Source: Rhizaria sp. SCN 62-66
Taxonomy: Eukaryota; Rhizaria, unplaced
Direction of reading: 5' to 3'
Length of the DNA stretch: 64,000 nt
Assembly (NCBI GenBank): GCA_001724265.1
Contig: MEDY01000150.1
Span: 1 to 64,000 of the forward strand
The notes under the pieces are model-generated. The model ran no database searches, had not been told where the DNA came from, and worked only from the letters and a program-made list of their open reading frames with translations. Both the position numbers and the translations under genes were made by a program. Of the stretch, positions 13,044-25,488 are shown in pieces (positions within the stretch are counted from its first letter, which is position 1; each line of letters opens with the position of its first letter).

Positions 13044-15629
13044 ATGTCTACCCAAAAGTAGATGGCGAACCGCATGAAGGCGAAGGGCCTTCAGAAGCTG
13101 CGTTGGTTCTGCCAGATGTGTCAGAAGCAGTGCCGCGACAAGAACGGCTTCGACTCGCACAACAGCAGTGAAAGTCACGTGCGTCAAATGGCGCTCTTCC
13201 GCGAGGATGCCGCCGGCATGGCTGAGACGTTCTCGCGCCAGTTCGAGGCCGCCTTCATGGACGTCTTGCGGCGCCGCGGCCGCGTGAGCGTCGAGGCCAA
13301 CTTGCTCTACCAGGACATGATCAGCGACCGCGAGCACGTGCACATGACCGCCACCAAGTGGGACTCGCTGACCACGTTCGTGCAATACCTCGGCCAGACG
13401 GGCCGCGCGGAGACGACCTATGTGCCTGAAAAGGGCTGGTTCGTGCGCTACGTCGAGACGGACGCGGCCGCGGTGCAGCGCCGCAAAGCTGGCGAGCTTG
13501 CGCAGTCGTCGGTGCGCAGCGCGGAGGAGCTCGCGCAGATGCAGCTCGAGGCGCAGCTCGCGCGCGCTCGCGCCGCCGCGGCCCTTGACGGCGGCTCTGC
13601 TGCTACTGCTGCTGCGGCGGCGGTGGACGCGGAGAGCGGGCCCGTGTCGACGCAGCTGGGCTCGCGTGAAGGCGCTGCCAAGATCTCACTGTCGCTTAAC
13701 CGCACTTCCAATAGCGCTCTTAATGCCAACTCTGCAAGCACTGCGAACGCGGTGGTGTCTGCGCCCCCAGGGGTCAATCTGCCTCCTGGCATTAGTGCTC
13801 CGCGGGGAGTTAGCGCGCCGCCCGGAGTGTCTGCGCCGCCCGGCATTATTGCGCCGCCCGGTGTATCTGCGCCTCCTGGTGTAACTGCACCTCCTGGAGT
13901 GGCCACTCCTCCTGGCGCCGCTGTGACCGCGCCGCCCGGTGTCACCGCGCCGCCCGGTGTCACCGCGCCGCCCGGAGTCACTGTCCCGCCAGGTATCAGT
14001 GCATCGTCCGGTGTGGCTGCGCCGCCTGGAGTCGCTGCGCCGCCTGGGGTGGCTGTGGCCGTGCGTCCGATGCCTCCCGGCGTGTCTGCACCTGCCGGCG
14101 CCAGCGCGACTGCGGTTGTGCCTGCCGGTCCTGTGCGGCCGCCCTCCGCCGCTGCCGCTGCCACTGCTGGTGGTGGTGTTGCTGCTGCGCAGCGCCCCGC
14201 GTTTGCGTCACCAGCCGTCGTGACTGCAGCATCGGCGGCGCGCAACCGCTCGGTTGCCTCCGTCTTTGGCGGCGACGGCGACGACGACGATGACGACAGT
14301 CTGGCTGCTGCCGCGGCAGCTGCGGCGGCGAAGCGCAAGATGAGTGCCGTTGAACTCGTGATGCAGCGCGACCGTGAGCGCGAGGAGAAGGAAAAGGCCG
14401 AAAAAGCCGCCGCTGCCGCTGCTGCTGCTGCCGCTGCTGCTGTCGTGGAAAAGGCGCAGCATCAGCAACAACAAGAACAGCTTAAGAAAGAGCAGATGGA
14501 GAAGCAGCGTGTTGAGAATGAGCGGCTTGAGAAACAGCGTCTTGACAAGGAACGTAATGACCGTGAGCGGGCTGACCGTGAGCGCAGTGAAAAGGAACGC
14601 AATGACCGTGAGCGGCTTGAGAAGGAACGTGCTCACCGTGACCGTGAGCGCAGTGACCGTGAGCAGCAATGCCTCAGCACGAGTGATGATGTGACACAGG
14701 TTCGCTCTCGTCCCAAGCTTGCAAGTGCGAGCGCTGACAGCGCAGTGACATCGACAACGACTGCAGAATCCTCCGTACAGCTGCCTTTGCCCCCAGCATC
14801 CGTGCCTGCGACGGCCACTGGCGCTGCGCCCGCGACAGACGCTGCGCCCGCGACTGTGGCCGACACTGTGACTGCGAGCGGCATTGCGACTGCGAGCGAC
14901 GCTGCGACCGCGACTGTGCGCGCCGCCGACAAGGACGCCGCGCTGGCCGCCCTGCTCGCGGCCGGCTCGGACGCGTGGCCAGTGCCGGGGATTGTCGTCA
15001 AGATCCTATCGCGCTCGCTGGCGGGCGGTGCGCTGTACAAGACTAAGGCCGTCGTGCTTTCACTCGCTCTCATCAACAACACCAACAATGAACACACTCA
15101 GGATGGCAAGGCCGACGCAGTTGTTGCTTTGGTGGCCCCGCTGGCCCCGCGCCCACGCATCGATGACCCTTCCGCGCGCGCCGCTGCCGTTTCCGCCGCC
15201 GCGGCCGCCGCCGCCGCTTTGTGGCTGTCTCCGTCCGGCGAGGTTCTGGTCGCCGCCGTGGCGCTGGACCGGCTGGAAACCGTGATCCCCGCTCTTGGCG
15301 GCGCCGTGGCCGTGGTGGCGGGCAGGCACAGCGCGGGCCGCCGCGAGACAGCCTCTGCGCTCACTCCCACCGTGCTCCGTCTGCCCCCGCAAAGCGACCG
15401 TGAGCGCGGGCAAAGCAACTGTGCGCCGCCGCGAGGCGGTGCGGAGATGCCGCCGTGCGTTGTGCGCGCAGTGCTGACGTCAGCAGATCTTGACCGGGGT
15501 GTGGCGACCGTGCGCATCGACAACAACACCGGTAGCAACAGCGGTGGCAACGCGGCTGAATCTGTGACGGTGACGGTGGGGTTCGATGACGTGTGCAAGA
15601 TCGCCACTGCGAGTGACCGGGAGCAGTAA
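13044..15629 (+). CDS. KIN: KIN17-family DNA/RNA-binding protein
   Basis: Residues about 6-60 match the strongly conserved KIN17 N-terminus: ANRMKAKGLQKLRW, then a C2H2 zinc finger (CQMC ... HNSSESH). A KIN17 winged helix follows to about residue 155 (ISDREHVHMTATKW, KGWFVRYV). The C-terminus keeps the KOW/SH3-like signature, including DRLETVIPALGG. Between them lie a Pro-Pro-Gly-Val repeat, poly-Ala and a charged Arg/Glu coiled stretch, making 861 aa against roughly 390 in human. KIN17 works in RNA processing and the DNA damage response. The start at 13044 requires reading TAG (13059-13061, codon 6) as an amino acid. If TAG were a stop, translation would begin at the ATG at 13062 and lose the first conserved residues. 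It ends in TAA and has no introns. Confidence 0.9.
13059..13061 (+). other. In-frame TAG at codon 6 of KIN17
   Basis: The reading is ATG, four codons (Ser-Thr-Gln-Lys), TAG, then Met-Ala-Asn-Arg. From memory of the family, the conserved block T-P-K-A-I-A-N-R-I-K aligns as T-Q-K-(TAG)-M-A-N-R-M-K. So TAG sits inside a conserved motif, with an ATG at the expected distance upstream. Confidence 0.7.
13747..14090 (+). repeat. Pro-Pro-Gly-Val tandem repeat in KIN17
   Basis: Around 19 imperfect copies of a 5-6 residue unit of the form (A/T)-P-P-G-(V/I) lie between the winged helix and the charged region. Synonymous positions differ between copies, so the repeat is not a very recent expansion. Confidence 0.85.
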
Positions 15630-15873
15630 GCTCACCGCTACGCAAATCATGAATCATAATGCTATAATTTAAGCATTTAACGTTACTTATCTGAACAAAA
15701 CAACTCTTATTTAAAATCGCATTCAGTCGAACTGCGAATCTTGTCATACAAAAAAAGACACTTTATTGAAAGGAACATCGCTGGCCCTGAGACAATCAGG
15801 GCTTTGTAGAAGTTTAGTCGTAAGTAACAATGATGGAATTGGAAGCATGCAGTCAACGTGAGGTGAGAGTTAT

Positions 15874-16603
15874 TCAGCGTGCAGCAGCCACCGGCGGCAA
15901 CGTCACAGCCCCAGACCCCGCGCTCCCGGCGCTCGAGCCCATAGCAGAACTGCCACCGTTGGCACTGGCGCCGACATTGGAGCCGCGGCGGCCAACAGCG
16001 CCTTGCTGCTGTTGCTGCTGCTGCTGCTGTGCGTTGTTGCCGTTGCTACCTCTCGCGCTGGCGTGGGTATTGGCATGCGCGTTGTCGTAGCGCGTGGCAA
16101 GGAACGTCGACATGAAGCCTCCGCCGCGGCCGGGGCCCGGTGCCGCGTCTGCTGCAGCCACCGCCGCACCACCGTCGACCGCGGCCGTGTCGTCGCTCGC
16201 GCTGACAATCACCTCACCAGCGCTGTTGTGGATGTTCTGCGTGGTGTTGACGTACGCGCGGTCCGCCTCCCAGAGCGAGCCGGAGAACTCGCCCGCGCGC
16301 CCCGGACGCCCGCGCACTGACACGGGTGCGCCGGCCGCACCCTCCGCCGGGTGATTGAGCTCGGAGTAAGCGCCTGAAGCAAACTTATCGCTGAAACCGC
16401 GCTCCCAAGCGCCGGCGCGCGGGCCCTGGGACTGCGACTGCAATTGTGAGGGGCCGGACTTTGCGCTGGAGCCGGAAACGGAGCTAGAAGAGGTGCTACC
16501 GCGGCGAGCAGTGCCAACAGTCGGCGTGCTGTTGCTGTTGCTGTTGCTGCCAGCAGGCAGAGGCTGCGTCTGTCCCTTCTCGTCAGCGTCATACTGCTGC
16601 TGC

Positions 16604-16639
<36 letters not shown>

Positions 16640-18588
16640 CCGCTGGAGCCGCCGGCCGCGGCGGGCGCAGTGGCCCGCAGCCGCGCCTGTAGCTGCGCGT
16701 TGGCCTTGGTTTTGAGGTCGCGCTCGATCTGCGCCAGCGCCTCGGCAGACAGCGACTCGATGCGGTCGATAGACTCGGTCGGCAGCGCGCCGATCGCTTC
16801 GCACGCGGCGACACGGCCCGCAGCGCCCTGCAACCGGCGCGCGCGCGTCTCGTGCACCTGCCGCAGCCTCGCGATGGTGCGCCCCGCCGCCGCCAGCGCA
16901 GCCGCTTCCTCCCGCGCGCGCGCCTCGTCCGCGGCGACCTTGGCCTTGATCTGCGCCTCCCGGTGCTCGGCAGCCCGGCGCGCGCGCTCCACGGCCTCGG
17001 CCCTCAGCGCGCGCACGAACGCCTCCTCGCCGGCGCGGACAGCGGCCTCCTCAGCGCGCTCGGCGGCGGCGGCGGCGCGCCGGTCCTCGGCCTCTTGGCG
17101 GCGCCGCTCGCCCTCTTGCAGGCGCTCGGCCTCGATCCGCGCCGCCTCGCTCTGCACGGCGGCGCGGTGCTCGGCCTTGGCGCGCTCGCGCTCGCGCAGC
17201 TCCTCCGCGGCGGCGGCGCGGGCGGCGGCCGCGGCGGCAACACGCGCGGCGGCCTCGGCCTCACGCTCCTCGAGCTGCTTGGTGCGGGCGGCAAGGTTCT
17301 GCGCTTCCTCGCGGGCGATTGCCTTGAGCGCCTCGGTCTGCGCCGTGCCGCGCTCGCGCCGCGCGGTGACGCCGCCGGAGCGCGCGCCCTCGGCCTCGCG
17401 CCGCTTGGCCGCCGCCAGCGCCTCGCGCTCCTCGACGACAATGTGCCGCACAGCGACGGCCTGCTCGCGTGCCTTGGTTAGCGCCTCGTGGCGCTCCCGC
17501 GCAAGCCGCTCGCGCGCGGCGAGCATCGACCCAAAGCGCTCGACGTCCTGGCGCTGCTTCTCCTCGCGCCGCGCAAGCGCGTCGGCCTCGGCAGCATTAC
17601 GCGCGCGCCACGTCGCCTCTCGGTCCCATTGCGCGCGCGCCGCGTGGAGCCGAATCTCGTCGACCTTGCGCGCCATCGCAGCGCGGGAGAAGGCAGTCTG
17701 CTCCTCGCGCGCGATCGCGCCGCGGCGCAGCCGGTGCTCAGCCAGCACGGCTTCTTCAGCAGCAGAACCACGCACGCGGCGCGGGGAGCCGGACTCGCCT
17801 TGCTGCGACTGCTGCTGGGGGTTTGCTGCGTTGGCGGCGTTGGCGGGGTGCGCGGCGTCGCGGATGACGACCTGCCGCAGCATGGGGTCGCGCGTCTTTG
17901 CCACGAGCGCGCGGCGGTGCTCGACGCGGAGCGCGGCCTCATCCTCGCGCAGCTTCGCGGCGAGCTGCTCGGCGGCGGCGCGCTCGCGAGCGGCGTCAGC
18001 CGCAATGCGCAGGCGTGTGGCGACCTCGGCCTTGAGGGCCAGCTCCTCCTCGCGCAGTGCGGCGCGCTCGGCGGCAACGAGCGCAGCCGCGGACACGCGC
18101 GGGGGCGAGCCGCCGCCGCCGCCGCCGCCGCCGGAGATCTTGGAGGGGAGGCGGGCGGAGCGGCCGCCGCGGGCGCTGACCGGTCCAGAGTCGCCGCTGT
18201 TGTTACTGCTTGCGGGCGGGCGGGAGAGCTCTTCAGCGAGCTTGCGCTGCAAGCGGCTGTGCGTGGCCTGGACGTTGGCGAGGGTGGAACGGCGGAAGAG
18301 CTCGTACTGGCGCTGCGCGGCCTCGGCGGCGGCGGGCGGGCGGCCTGCGAGCGTTGGTAAGGCTGTGAAGTATGAGAGAGGACGGCGCAGGAGATCGTTG
18401 GGGTTCACGCCTAGCTCTGCGCATGCCTCGGCGGAGAGCGGAGTAAGCGCGCGCGGAGGGATGTCGGGCAGCAGGTCGTTGAAGACGGACGGGTTGATCG
18501 AGATGCCGTCCGTGCGCAGGGGATCTGAGCCGCCGCGAGAACCAGAGCCCGCACCGGAGCCAGCACCGGAAGACATGGATGAGCTCAT
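15874..18588 (-). CDS. Coiled-coil protein, Ala/Arg/Glu-rich, unidentified
   Basis: 904 aa from the ATG at 18588 (MSSSMSSG) to TGA; no introns seen. I do not recognise a family. The N-terminal 130 residues have a non-repetitive, probably folded motif (LSAEACAELGVNPNDLL, then AAQRQYELFRRSTLANVQ). Residues of roughly 190-640 are dense in Arg, Glu and Ala with a long alpha-helical coiled-coil pattern like axonemal or microtubule-inner proteins. That resemblance is compositional only. A Gln tract and Ser-rich sequence follow. A short conserved-looking segment, YVNTTQNIHNSAGEVIV, lies near residue 800, before an Ala/Gly-rich tail. The upstream in-frame extension (to 18849) is A+T rich and hydrophobic and is not coding-like. 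Converges with KIN17. Confidence 0.75.
16589..16643 (-). repeat. Poly-Gln codon repeat in the coiled-coil gene
   Basis: Tandem CTG on the plus strand, reading CAG on the coding strand, encodes Gln interrupted by Arg, just after the coiled-coil segment. Confidence 0.85.
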
Positions 18589-19853
18589 GCGACAAGCACG
18601 GTCACCAGGTGTAAGGAACAGCCACGCAGACAGATGTGAGCAACGCCTTAATACGTCTCGGTGATGTGTGAGGCTCAGAATGCGCTCGATTAAAGTGGAA
18701 GTGGGCTGTTTCTCAACTGTGAGGCGACAAGGTAGGAAAATGATATGTAAGCGGCATACAAACAAGATTATAAGTGTAAAATAAAGCATTCTAATAAATT
18801 CAGCAACCGCTCCTCTTATAATACACCACATTCCTCTGTTTATGATCATGTGCGGTTGATAAGGCTATTGAAAACTGAGCTTCCTGGAGAGAAACTGCTG
18901 CTCCGCGGTCTGCTCGTGTCAATGTGTCAATCTTGGTACAAAATCAACATGATTGAACTATTAACTGATAGAAGTCAAGATATTATCTGAATATGCCATA
19001 TGCGATGACATAAGATGTTTTAAAATGCGCATTTATTGATCCCACAAATCATATTGTTGCGCCTGTGAGACTTCATAGTCAATATCTCTCCATGCATTCT
19101 TCCTATCTTCGATACATTGGGCGATATCGTGAGTAAAATGGATCGTTTAATAGTGCAACCAGCACAGCAGTAAGCTTGGACGACAAGCCATTCACGACAC
19201 AGCAAGTAATACTCGTAGTGAGCCAACTCAAGGATGCTCCCACGTCTTTTGTGTTCTGAGGAGTGATCGATTAACATGGCCGATGAGTATCTTCTCCACG
19301 CAGATCAGCTGATACAATGCACAGCACCATGGTGTCATGTCAGCATCAAATTCCAGTATCAATGGTACCATGCAGCAACGGGAATAGTCGCCCTGACATC
19401 ATTTAGCACATCGCACAGTTGCAAAAAAGTTGGATGTTCGAGTCTGCAGTGCAACTCGTTGGGCCTCAACAAGAAATCGTCTAGCTCACAAGCAAGATAA
19501 GCCGCCATCAGTAAACGACAAATATGTAATCGACAAGTATCACAAGTGGTGACAGATAACCCACCCGCGCTTCACAGAACCGAGCTTTACCCCGCGTTTG
19601 ATCTCTGTTTGGAGTGTGTCAGCCGAGACCGTTTGGCCGCACCACACAACCGCCTTCGAAAGTCTGCCGAACTTGAGTGATCAGTATGTATCACGATGTT
19701 CGTCGACAAGGTTGCAATTGATTTCATAGGGTTCTATAGCGCTTCTGCACACACCCTTCTTTTACTGTTCCAGTTTGAGGCAAAACTTACCTCACGATCT
19801 CTCATTTCTTCCTCCCCACGCATTCATGCCTTGCCCTGCGCCTCCAGGGTCAC
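18589..19853. other. Divergent intergenic region, 1265 bp
   Basis: A+T-rich spacer upstream of both the coiled-coil gene and LSm6. Short open frames within it (for example 19276-19500) lack the G+C-rich third positions of real genes here. I see no tRNA-like fold or recognisable element. Confidence 0.55.
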
Positions 19854-20238
19854 ATGTCGGCTCCCAGCACCACTGGCTCCCCCGCTGCGTTCCTGCGCAT
19901 GATCATCGGGCGTCCCGTCATTATCAAGCTTAACTCTGGTGTTATCTACAAGGGCGTCCTTGCGTGCCTCGATGGTCCGTGTCTCTTCTTTCCCCTCCTT
20001 GCCTCCATCAACACCGTCGTCGCAACAATCACCTCCAACTCACATCATCCTCTTTGTTTCCCTTTTCTCCGCAACCCCCTGATCACCCCCCACAGGCAAC
20101 ATGAATGTTGCGCTTGAGCAGACTGAGGAGTACGTTGACGGTCAGCTGACTGCGCAGTACAACGACGCATTCATTCGTGGCAACAACGTCCTCTACATTA
20201 CGCTTCAGAAGAAGAAGAAGGCTGCCGCCGCCGCGTAA
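19854..20238 (+). CDS. LSM6: LSm6, U6 snRNA-associated Sm-like protein
   Basis: Two exons, 19854-19974 and 20096-20238, give 87 aa. The intron is 121 bp, donor GTCCGT, acceptor CACAG, phase 1. The spliced product carries the Sm1 motif (IIGRPVIIKLNSGVIYKGVL, ACLDGNMN) and the Sm2 motif (FIRGNNVLYI). It closely matches human LSm6 (80 aa) apart from a Lys/Ala tail. LSm6 is part of the LSm2-8 ring on U6 snRNA and the LSm1-7 ring in mRNA decay. It ends in TAA. Confidence 0.96.
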
Positions 20239-20781
20239 AGAAACACGTACTCTCAACGGACGTGTTCACAATGGCTGTGCAAAGAGAAGACTGACGCTGA
20301 TGAGTCGCCGCGCTCAGACACATCGACGAGAGCATTCCAAGTGCGACGTAGGTGACATTGAAGATGTTGTGTTCCTGGCAAACGTTGATGCGACCAGGCT
20401 TCGTTATATGAAGCTGGCGAGTCACTGTTGCTATGTTAGGCATAACGATCTGACTCCCACAGCCTCTGTCTTTGGCAGTGTCTGAAATCCTCACCAGTCT
20501 AGAGATGGCGTGTTGCCAATGAGTCTTTGCGAAACGCACACACATGTACAAAGCTGTATTATTAAGAATACTTACACTAAATACGTTAGATATTACTACT
20601 CATATGATAATATTAGTCCGTAAACTACTTTACAAACAAAACAAATCTCAAAAACACAGAATCAAAAAAATCTTCACACAAATACACAAAACAACATTAA
20701 ACATCATCGCTCGAGGCGGGCATGTGAGGCTGAACAGCTTTTTGAACTTGGAACTCAAGATGCTCTAAACTGGCACTGAGT
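20239..20781. other. Convergent intergenic region, 543 bp
   Basis: A+T-rich spacer between the 3' ends of LSm6 and the AMPK gamma gene. It presumably holds both polyadenylation regions. Nothing else is recognisable. Confidence 0.55.
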
Positions 20782-23216
20782 TCACTCATGTTGTTGCAGC
20801 TGTTGTTGTTGCTGCATCTGTTGCTGCTGTTGCATTTGTTGCTGTTGCTGTTGTTGCTGTTGAGCAAGCTGCTGGGCGCGCTGCTGCTGCGCCCTGAACG
20901 CCTCGAGCTGTTCCTCGGCGGTGTCCCTATTGGGCGGCAGCCCGCATTGCAGCACATAGCACAGCACGTCGGTCAATGACACGACGCCCTCGATCCCGTT
21001 GCGCGGTCCCACCACGATCACCTGGTGTTTCTCCCACACCAGCAGCTTCTTACACACTCCCAGCAGAGACTCGTCGCGCGACACGACGGGCAGCGCGCGG
21101 GACGCGGGGGCGCGCGCCGCGGCCTCCACGGCGGCCGCGTCGGTCCCCATGGCGGCCGCGGTCAGCACCGCCGCTGAGAGCGCGGCCTCGGCCTCGCCAG
21201 GGTCCGCACTGGAGGTCGCGGTCGCGGTCGGGGGATGAATGGGACCAAAGACGAGGTCACCGACGGTCATGTTGTCCATAGACTCACCGCCAACAAGGGC
21301 GCCGTCCGCGATACGGCGGATGTCGGCGCGCGCAAGGGCTCCGAGCACCATGCGGCCCAATACACCGGTTTTATTCTTGCCCGCAGCATCGTCAGCGTTA
21401 TTCGTGTCGTTGTTGATATTACTGTTCAGCCTGCAAGTCATTGTCGACGACGATGACGACGCAGCGCACGCGTCATTCTCCTTTTGCTCCTTGCTGCCCG
21501 CGCCCGCGCCCGCGACCGCGCCCGCGACTCTGTCGGCCCACTTGCCCGCGATGATCGGCAGCGCCGACACACGGCGCAGATGCAGCAGCGCCAGCGCCTC
21601 GCGCAGGGGCGTGTCGACACACACGTAGTACACGCCGGGGCCGAAGACGCCGACGCCCGCGAGACGCACGGTTAGCCTGGCAGCGGCGTGCAAAGACGGC
21701 AGCTGCAGCGGCGCAGGCAGCTGCGCCTAAAGAGTGCGACATCAATTCGCAAAATTAGATAAAAAGGATATCACATTTTGAGTTAAAAATAAAAACACAA
21801 CTATAAAACACAAACCTTAGCGTGATAACATGGAATTGTGATGATAAAATAAGACCCTGCTCATTTTAAAAAGCATTTAGGTGATATTGCATTGTTCAAG
21901 CCGTACCTGGTCAGCGACCGCAAGACCCCCCAGCAGTTTCTCCCCGGCCGGCACAGTGCCGCCGGCGGCCTCCCTCTGCCCCGCGGCCGCAGCCTCCGCC
22001 GTGCGCCGCAGCAGCGCCGCGAGGATGCGGTGCTGCGTCAGAACCGAAAGCACTGTATTGGGCAGCGCGGGCGTGACGACGGCGAGGCGGTGCACACGGT
22101 AGGCGAGCAGTGAGCGGACGGCCTCGATCACGGTCGCCTCGGGGGGCGCGCAGAGCAGGCGCGCGATGCTCGATCCGCGGTCGCGCAGCAGCGCCTGCCA
22201 GCGCGCGATCGGCAGCCGCCCGATGTCTACAGCGCCCGCCAGCGGGGACGCCGCGGCGTCGGCGCTCGCGGCGGCGGCGGCCGCAGCGGCCTCGACGGCG
22301 GCCGTTGCGGCGGCGCGGGCGGTGACTGCGGCCTCGGCCTCGGAGCCGGACTCGGCGTGCTTGGCGGCGGCCTCGGCGGCCTCGGCGGTGCGCGCGGCCT
22401 CGGCCGCGGCGGCCGCGGTGGCGATGACGTCCTGGCGAGCTGTGTGCGCGAGCATTGTCATGCGGAGAACGTCGGTGATGGAGAGCATGCCCACAAAGGC
22501 GCCCAGGGAACGATCCCAGACGGGGCCGCAGTTGACGGCGTTGGCCACCAGTGCCTGGAACGCGTGCCGTACCTGTGAAAAAGGCAAGAAGCAGAAAAGT
22601 GGACAAGACAACGCCGAGTCGTCGGATATGAGTGCATGTTAGTGAAGACAATTTTGTAGACAAACCATATATCTGGAGTATTTCAGTGTATCATCGAAGA
22701 AATACGATGTTTAAGCGACGTACTTGAAGGTCCGTGTCAAAGACAATGACCTTGCCTGACTGAGGGATGAAGTCAAACACGCGCAGCGTCTGCATCAGAT
22801 GCAGCAGCAGCGCGCGGAACGCCTGGGCCGGCTCTAACACGGGTGCAGCAGGCGCCGCGGCGACAGCGTTCCCTGCAAGGCTGCTGCTGCTGCTGCTGTT
22901 TGTGGTGGCGGTGGCGGTGGAGGAGTGGGAGTGGGGATGGGAGGCGTCGACTGAGGGCGGCTCCGAGACGCTACTAGCGTGCGCAGCCAAGGCGGGCGAC
23001 GCGGCGGCTGATAGTGACGAGGCGGGGGCGGGGGCGTGGTGCGGCGACGCTGCGGTGCTCGCCGTGTTGCTGTGCTGCTGCTGTTGCTGCTGATACTGGT
23101 ACTGCGCCTGCGCCTGCGCCTGAGCGTAAGCTTGCGCCTGTGCCTGTTGCTGTTGGGCGTGGGCGTCGCCGTGCTGACTGTTGGGATCATAGCCATAGCC
23201 ATGCTGCTGCTGGTAC

Positions 23217-23248
<32 letters not shown>

Positions 23249-23551
23249 TTGTTGATACGCCTGCTGCTGTTGCTGCTGCAGCGGCTGGTGGTGCTGCTGG
23301 TGCGGCGAGCTCGCGGGGTAGTACGACGAATCAGTCGCGTCGTCATCGTACCCGTACCGCGCCGCCGCGGCAGCGGAAGAGCCGGACACTGCACCGCTGC
23401 CACCGTCATGTGCGTGGTGCTCTGCGTGCGCGGAGCGCGAGTCGTGCGCGTCGTGGGCGACGGGAGAATGGGCAGGGTGGGGGCCGAGGGAGGCGGCGGG
23501 GACGTAGCCGCCGGCCTGTGCAGCGGCCGCCAAATAAGCCTCGTGGTCCAT
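20782..23551 (-). CDS. PRKAG: AMP-activated protein kinase gamma subunit (SNF4-like)
   Basis: Three exons on the minus strand: 23551-22724, 22572-21907 and 21726-20782, giving 812 aa. Introns are 151 and 180 bp with donors GTACGT and GTACGG, both phase 0. Exon 1 ends in a CBS1 start (FDFIPQSGKVIVFDTDLQ) that joins exactly onto VRHAFQALVANAVNCGPVWD in exon 2, as in AMPK gamma. Further hallmarks are VGMLSITDVLRM, YRVHRLAVV, RRVSALPII and GVVSLTDVLCYVLQCG, so four CBS repeats form the two Bateman modules that bind AMP, ADP and ATP. Exon 1 begins with about 230 residues rich in Gln and Ser. Long Ala-rich insertions separate CBS elements, making it more than twice the usual 330 aa. The subunit senses cellular energy charge for the AMPK heterotrimer. 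It ends in TGA. Confidence 0.93.
23207..23280 (-). repeat. Poly-Gln tract in the AMPK gamma N-terminal region
   Basis: CTG/TTG runs on the plus strand encode long Gln stretches with scattered Tyr and Ala on the minus strand. The tract precedes the first CBS motif. Confidence 0.85.
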
Positions 23552-23953
23552 TAACTCCGCGCTAAGGCAAGGTCGTGCCGTGGCAAATCTGTGGCTGTCG
23601 ACTTAGTTTTACGCGCAGAGGTTAGTCGGTCCTTGTTGAGTGATTCGTAAAGGTAAAGTCCGATCTTGCCAGAGAGAGGATGGGCGAAAGAGGTGGGTCT
23701 GATAGACCGTAAAGGAAAGAATCGTAAGATATGGAGTTAAAGTATAATACAGAAGCGACTTGTTCAGGATCAAAACAAAGCATTGTGTGAGCCAATGACG
23801 ATCAGCACAACTATATAACTCATCTTCGTACTCACCTTGGCTGGAGCCCAGATTGGGGTGGCGACCGACAGCTCGACAGGTCTCGCAAAGTGGGCAATCA
23901 AGAACAAGGCCAAGCGAGCGACATCGATCGTCGAAGGCCACTCAGAACTCGTA
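23552..23953. other. Divergent intergenic region, 402 bp
   Basis: Spacer between the 5' ends of the AMPK gamma and phosphatase genes; it should contain both promoters. No defined motif is recognised. Confidence 0.55.
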
Positions 23954-25457
23954 ATGTCAGACGACATTGCACAGGTACGTTCTCTTTTAAATTGTATCTT
24001 TCAACGTCGTCGTTATGTCTTCCAAAGCCTGCCCTCTTTTGCCACGACTCCCGAAGCTGTCTCTCCGCTCACCCACTTCCCTCCCTCCATACCATGCTCC
24101 CGCAGATCACCGACTTTCTCTGGGTTGGCGCGCGCTCCGCCGCGCAAGACCGCGGCCGGTTGCAGGCTCTGGGCATCACGCATATCGTCAACGTCACCGA
24201 TGAAGTACGCAACTACCATGCCGCGCCCCCCGCATCGACTCTCACTGCGAACTCCGCATCAATCGCAGCAGAGCCGCCCTCGCCGTTCACGTACCTCCGC
24301 GTGCCCGTGACGGACACGGCGACGGCCTCGCTTACCGGGCTGCTCCCCGCCGCAGTCGCGTTTATCCACTGCGCGGTCGCGCGCCACGAAGGCGTTCTGG
24401 TGCACTGCCAGCTCGGCGTCTCGCGTTCGGCCGCCGTCGTCCTCGCGTACCTCATCCAGGCTGCCGGGCTTTCTCTGAAGGACGCATACACGCACCTCAA
24501 GCTGCGCAGGGCGGTCGCGAAGCCGCGGCCTAACTTCCTGAAGGAGCTCATGGCGCTGGACGCCGCCGCCGCCGCTGCGTCCGCCGCGGCCTACAAAGCT
24601 CGGGTCGCGAAATCAACCTTAACACCTGGCAATGCTACCGCGCCTGCCGCTGCGACTGCCGCTGCGCCTGGGGCGACTTCTGGTGCTGGCAAGACGGAGA
24701 CTGCTGCGGCAGCCGCAGCCGGAGCCGGATCGGCAGCAGCATCAACAGCCTCAGCAGCGTCAGTGCCAGCGACGACGACAGCCACGGCGGGAGGCTATGC
24801 GCCGGTGCATGTGCCTGCTGAGGCGTTGCGCTCCGCCGCGTCGCTCTCAGTGCCTCAGGGCAGCGGCAGCAGCAGCACCTACAGCGCGCACTACGGCTTT
24901 GGTGGCGGCGGCGAGAGCGGGGACTGCGAGGACCGGGATTCGGGACCGCCGCCGTATGCGCCGCGCCGGTCACTAGAGGCGTTCCAGGCTGATCTCTGCC
25001 GCAGTCTACACAAGAACAGTCTTAGCAGCAGCAGCAGCAGTTTCAGTCATAGTTCCCGGGCTGGCAGCGGCAGTAGTCTCCCGGGAGTCGCGCCCAACGC
25101 AGAGTCTCACCTCGCTGTGGGCAGCTGCCGCGGTGCGGTTGAGACCGAGAATGCGGCTGTGCCGACTAAGAGCAGCGCAGTCGTGCGCCCTTTGCGGGGC
25201 GTCACGTGCGAGGACGTCACGGACTGTGTCGCCGACGCGACAAACGCAGACTCTCACACCGAGGGTACCCGTCGCTCGGCTGTGGCTGCGGCCGACAGCA
25301 CCACGACAGTGAGCCCAGTGCGCTCGTCTGAGCCCGTGAACAACAACAACAACAATAGCAGGGGCAGTAACGGCAAAGTGACTGTGGGCCGGGTCACGCT
25401 CTGCGGCCGGCCGAAGCGGCGCCTCCCAAGCGCAGCTGACAGCGACTGCGACGGCAT

Positions 25458-25488
<31 letters not shown>

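Noticed and set aside
16493-18664. A 723-codon open frame on the plus strand, antisense to the coiled-coil gene
   Set aside because: It is Arg/Ser/Ala-rich with no domain. It is the mirror of G+C-rich codons on the other strand, where the coiled-coil pattern gives a better protein.
19785-19800. ACTTACCT just upstream of LSm6 as a U1 snRNA 5' end
   Set aside because: The downstream sequence does not fold like U1 and leads directly into the LSm6 5' region; the match is short enough to be chance.
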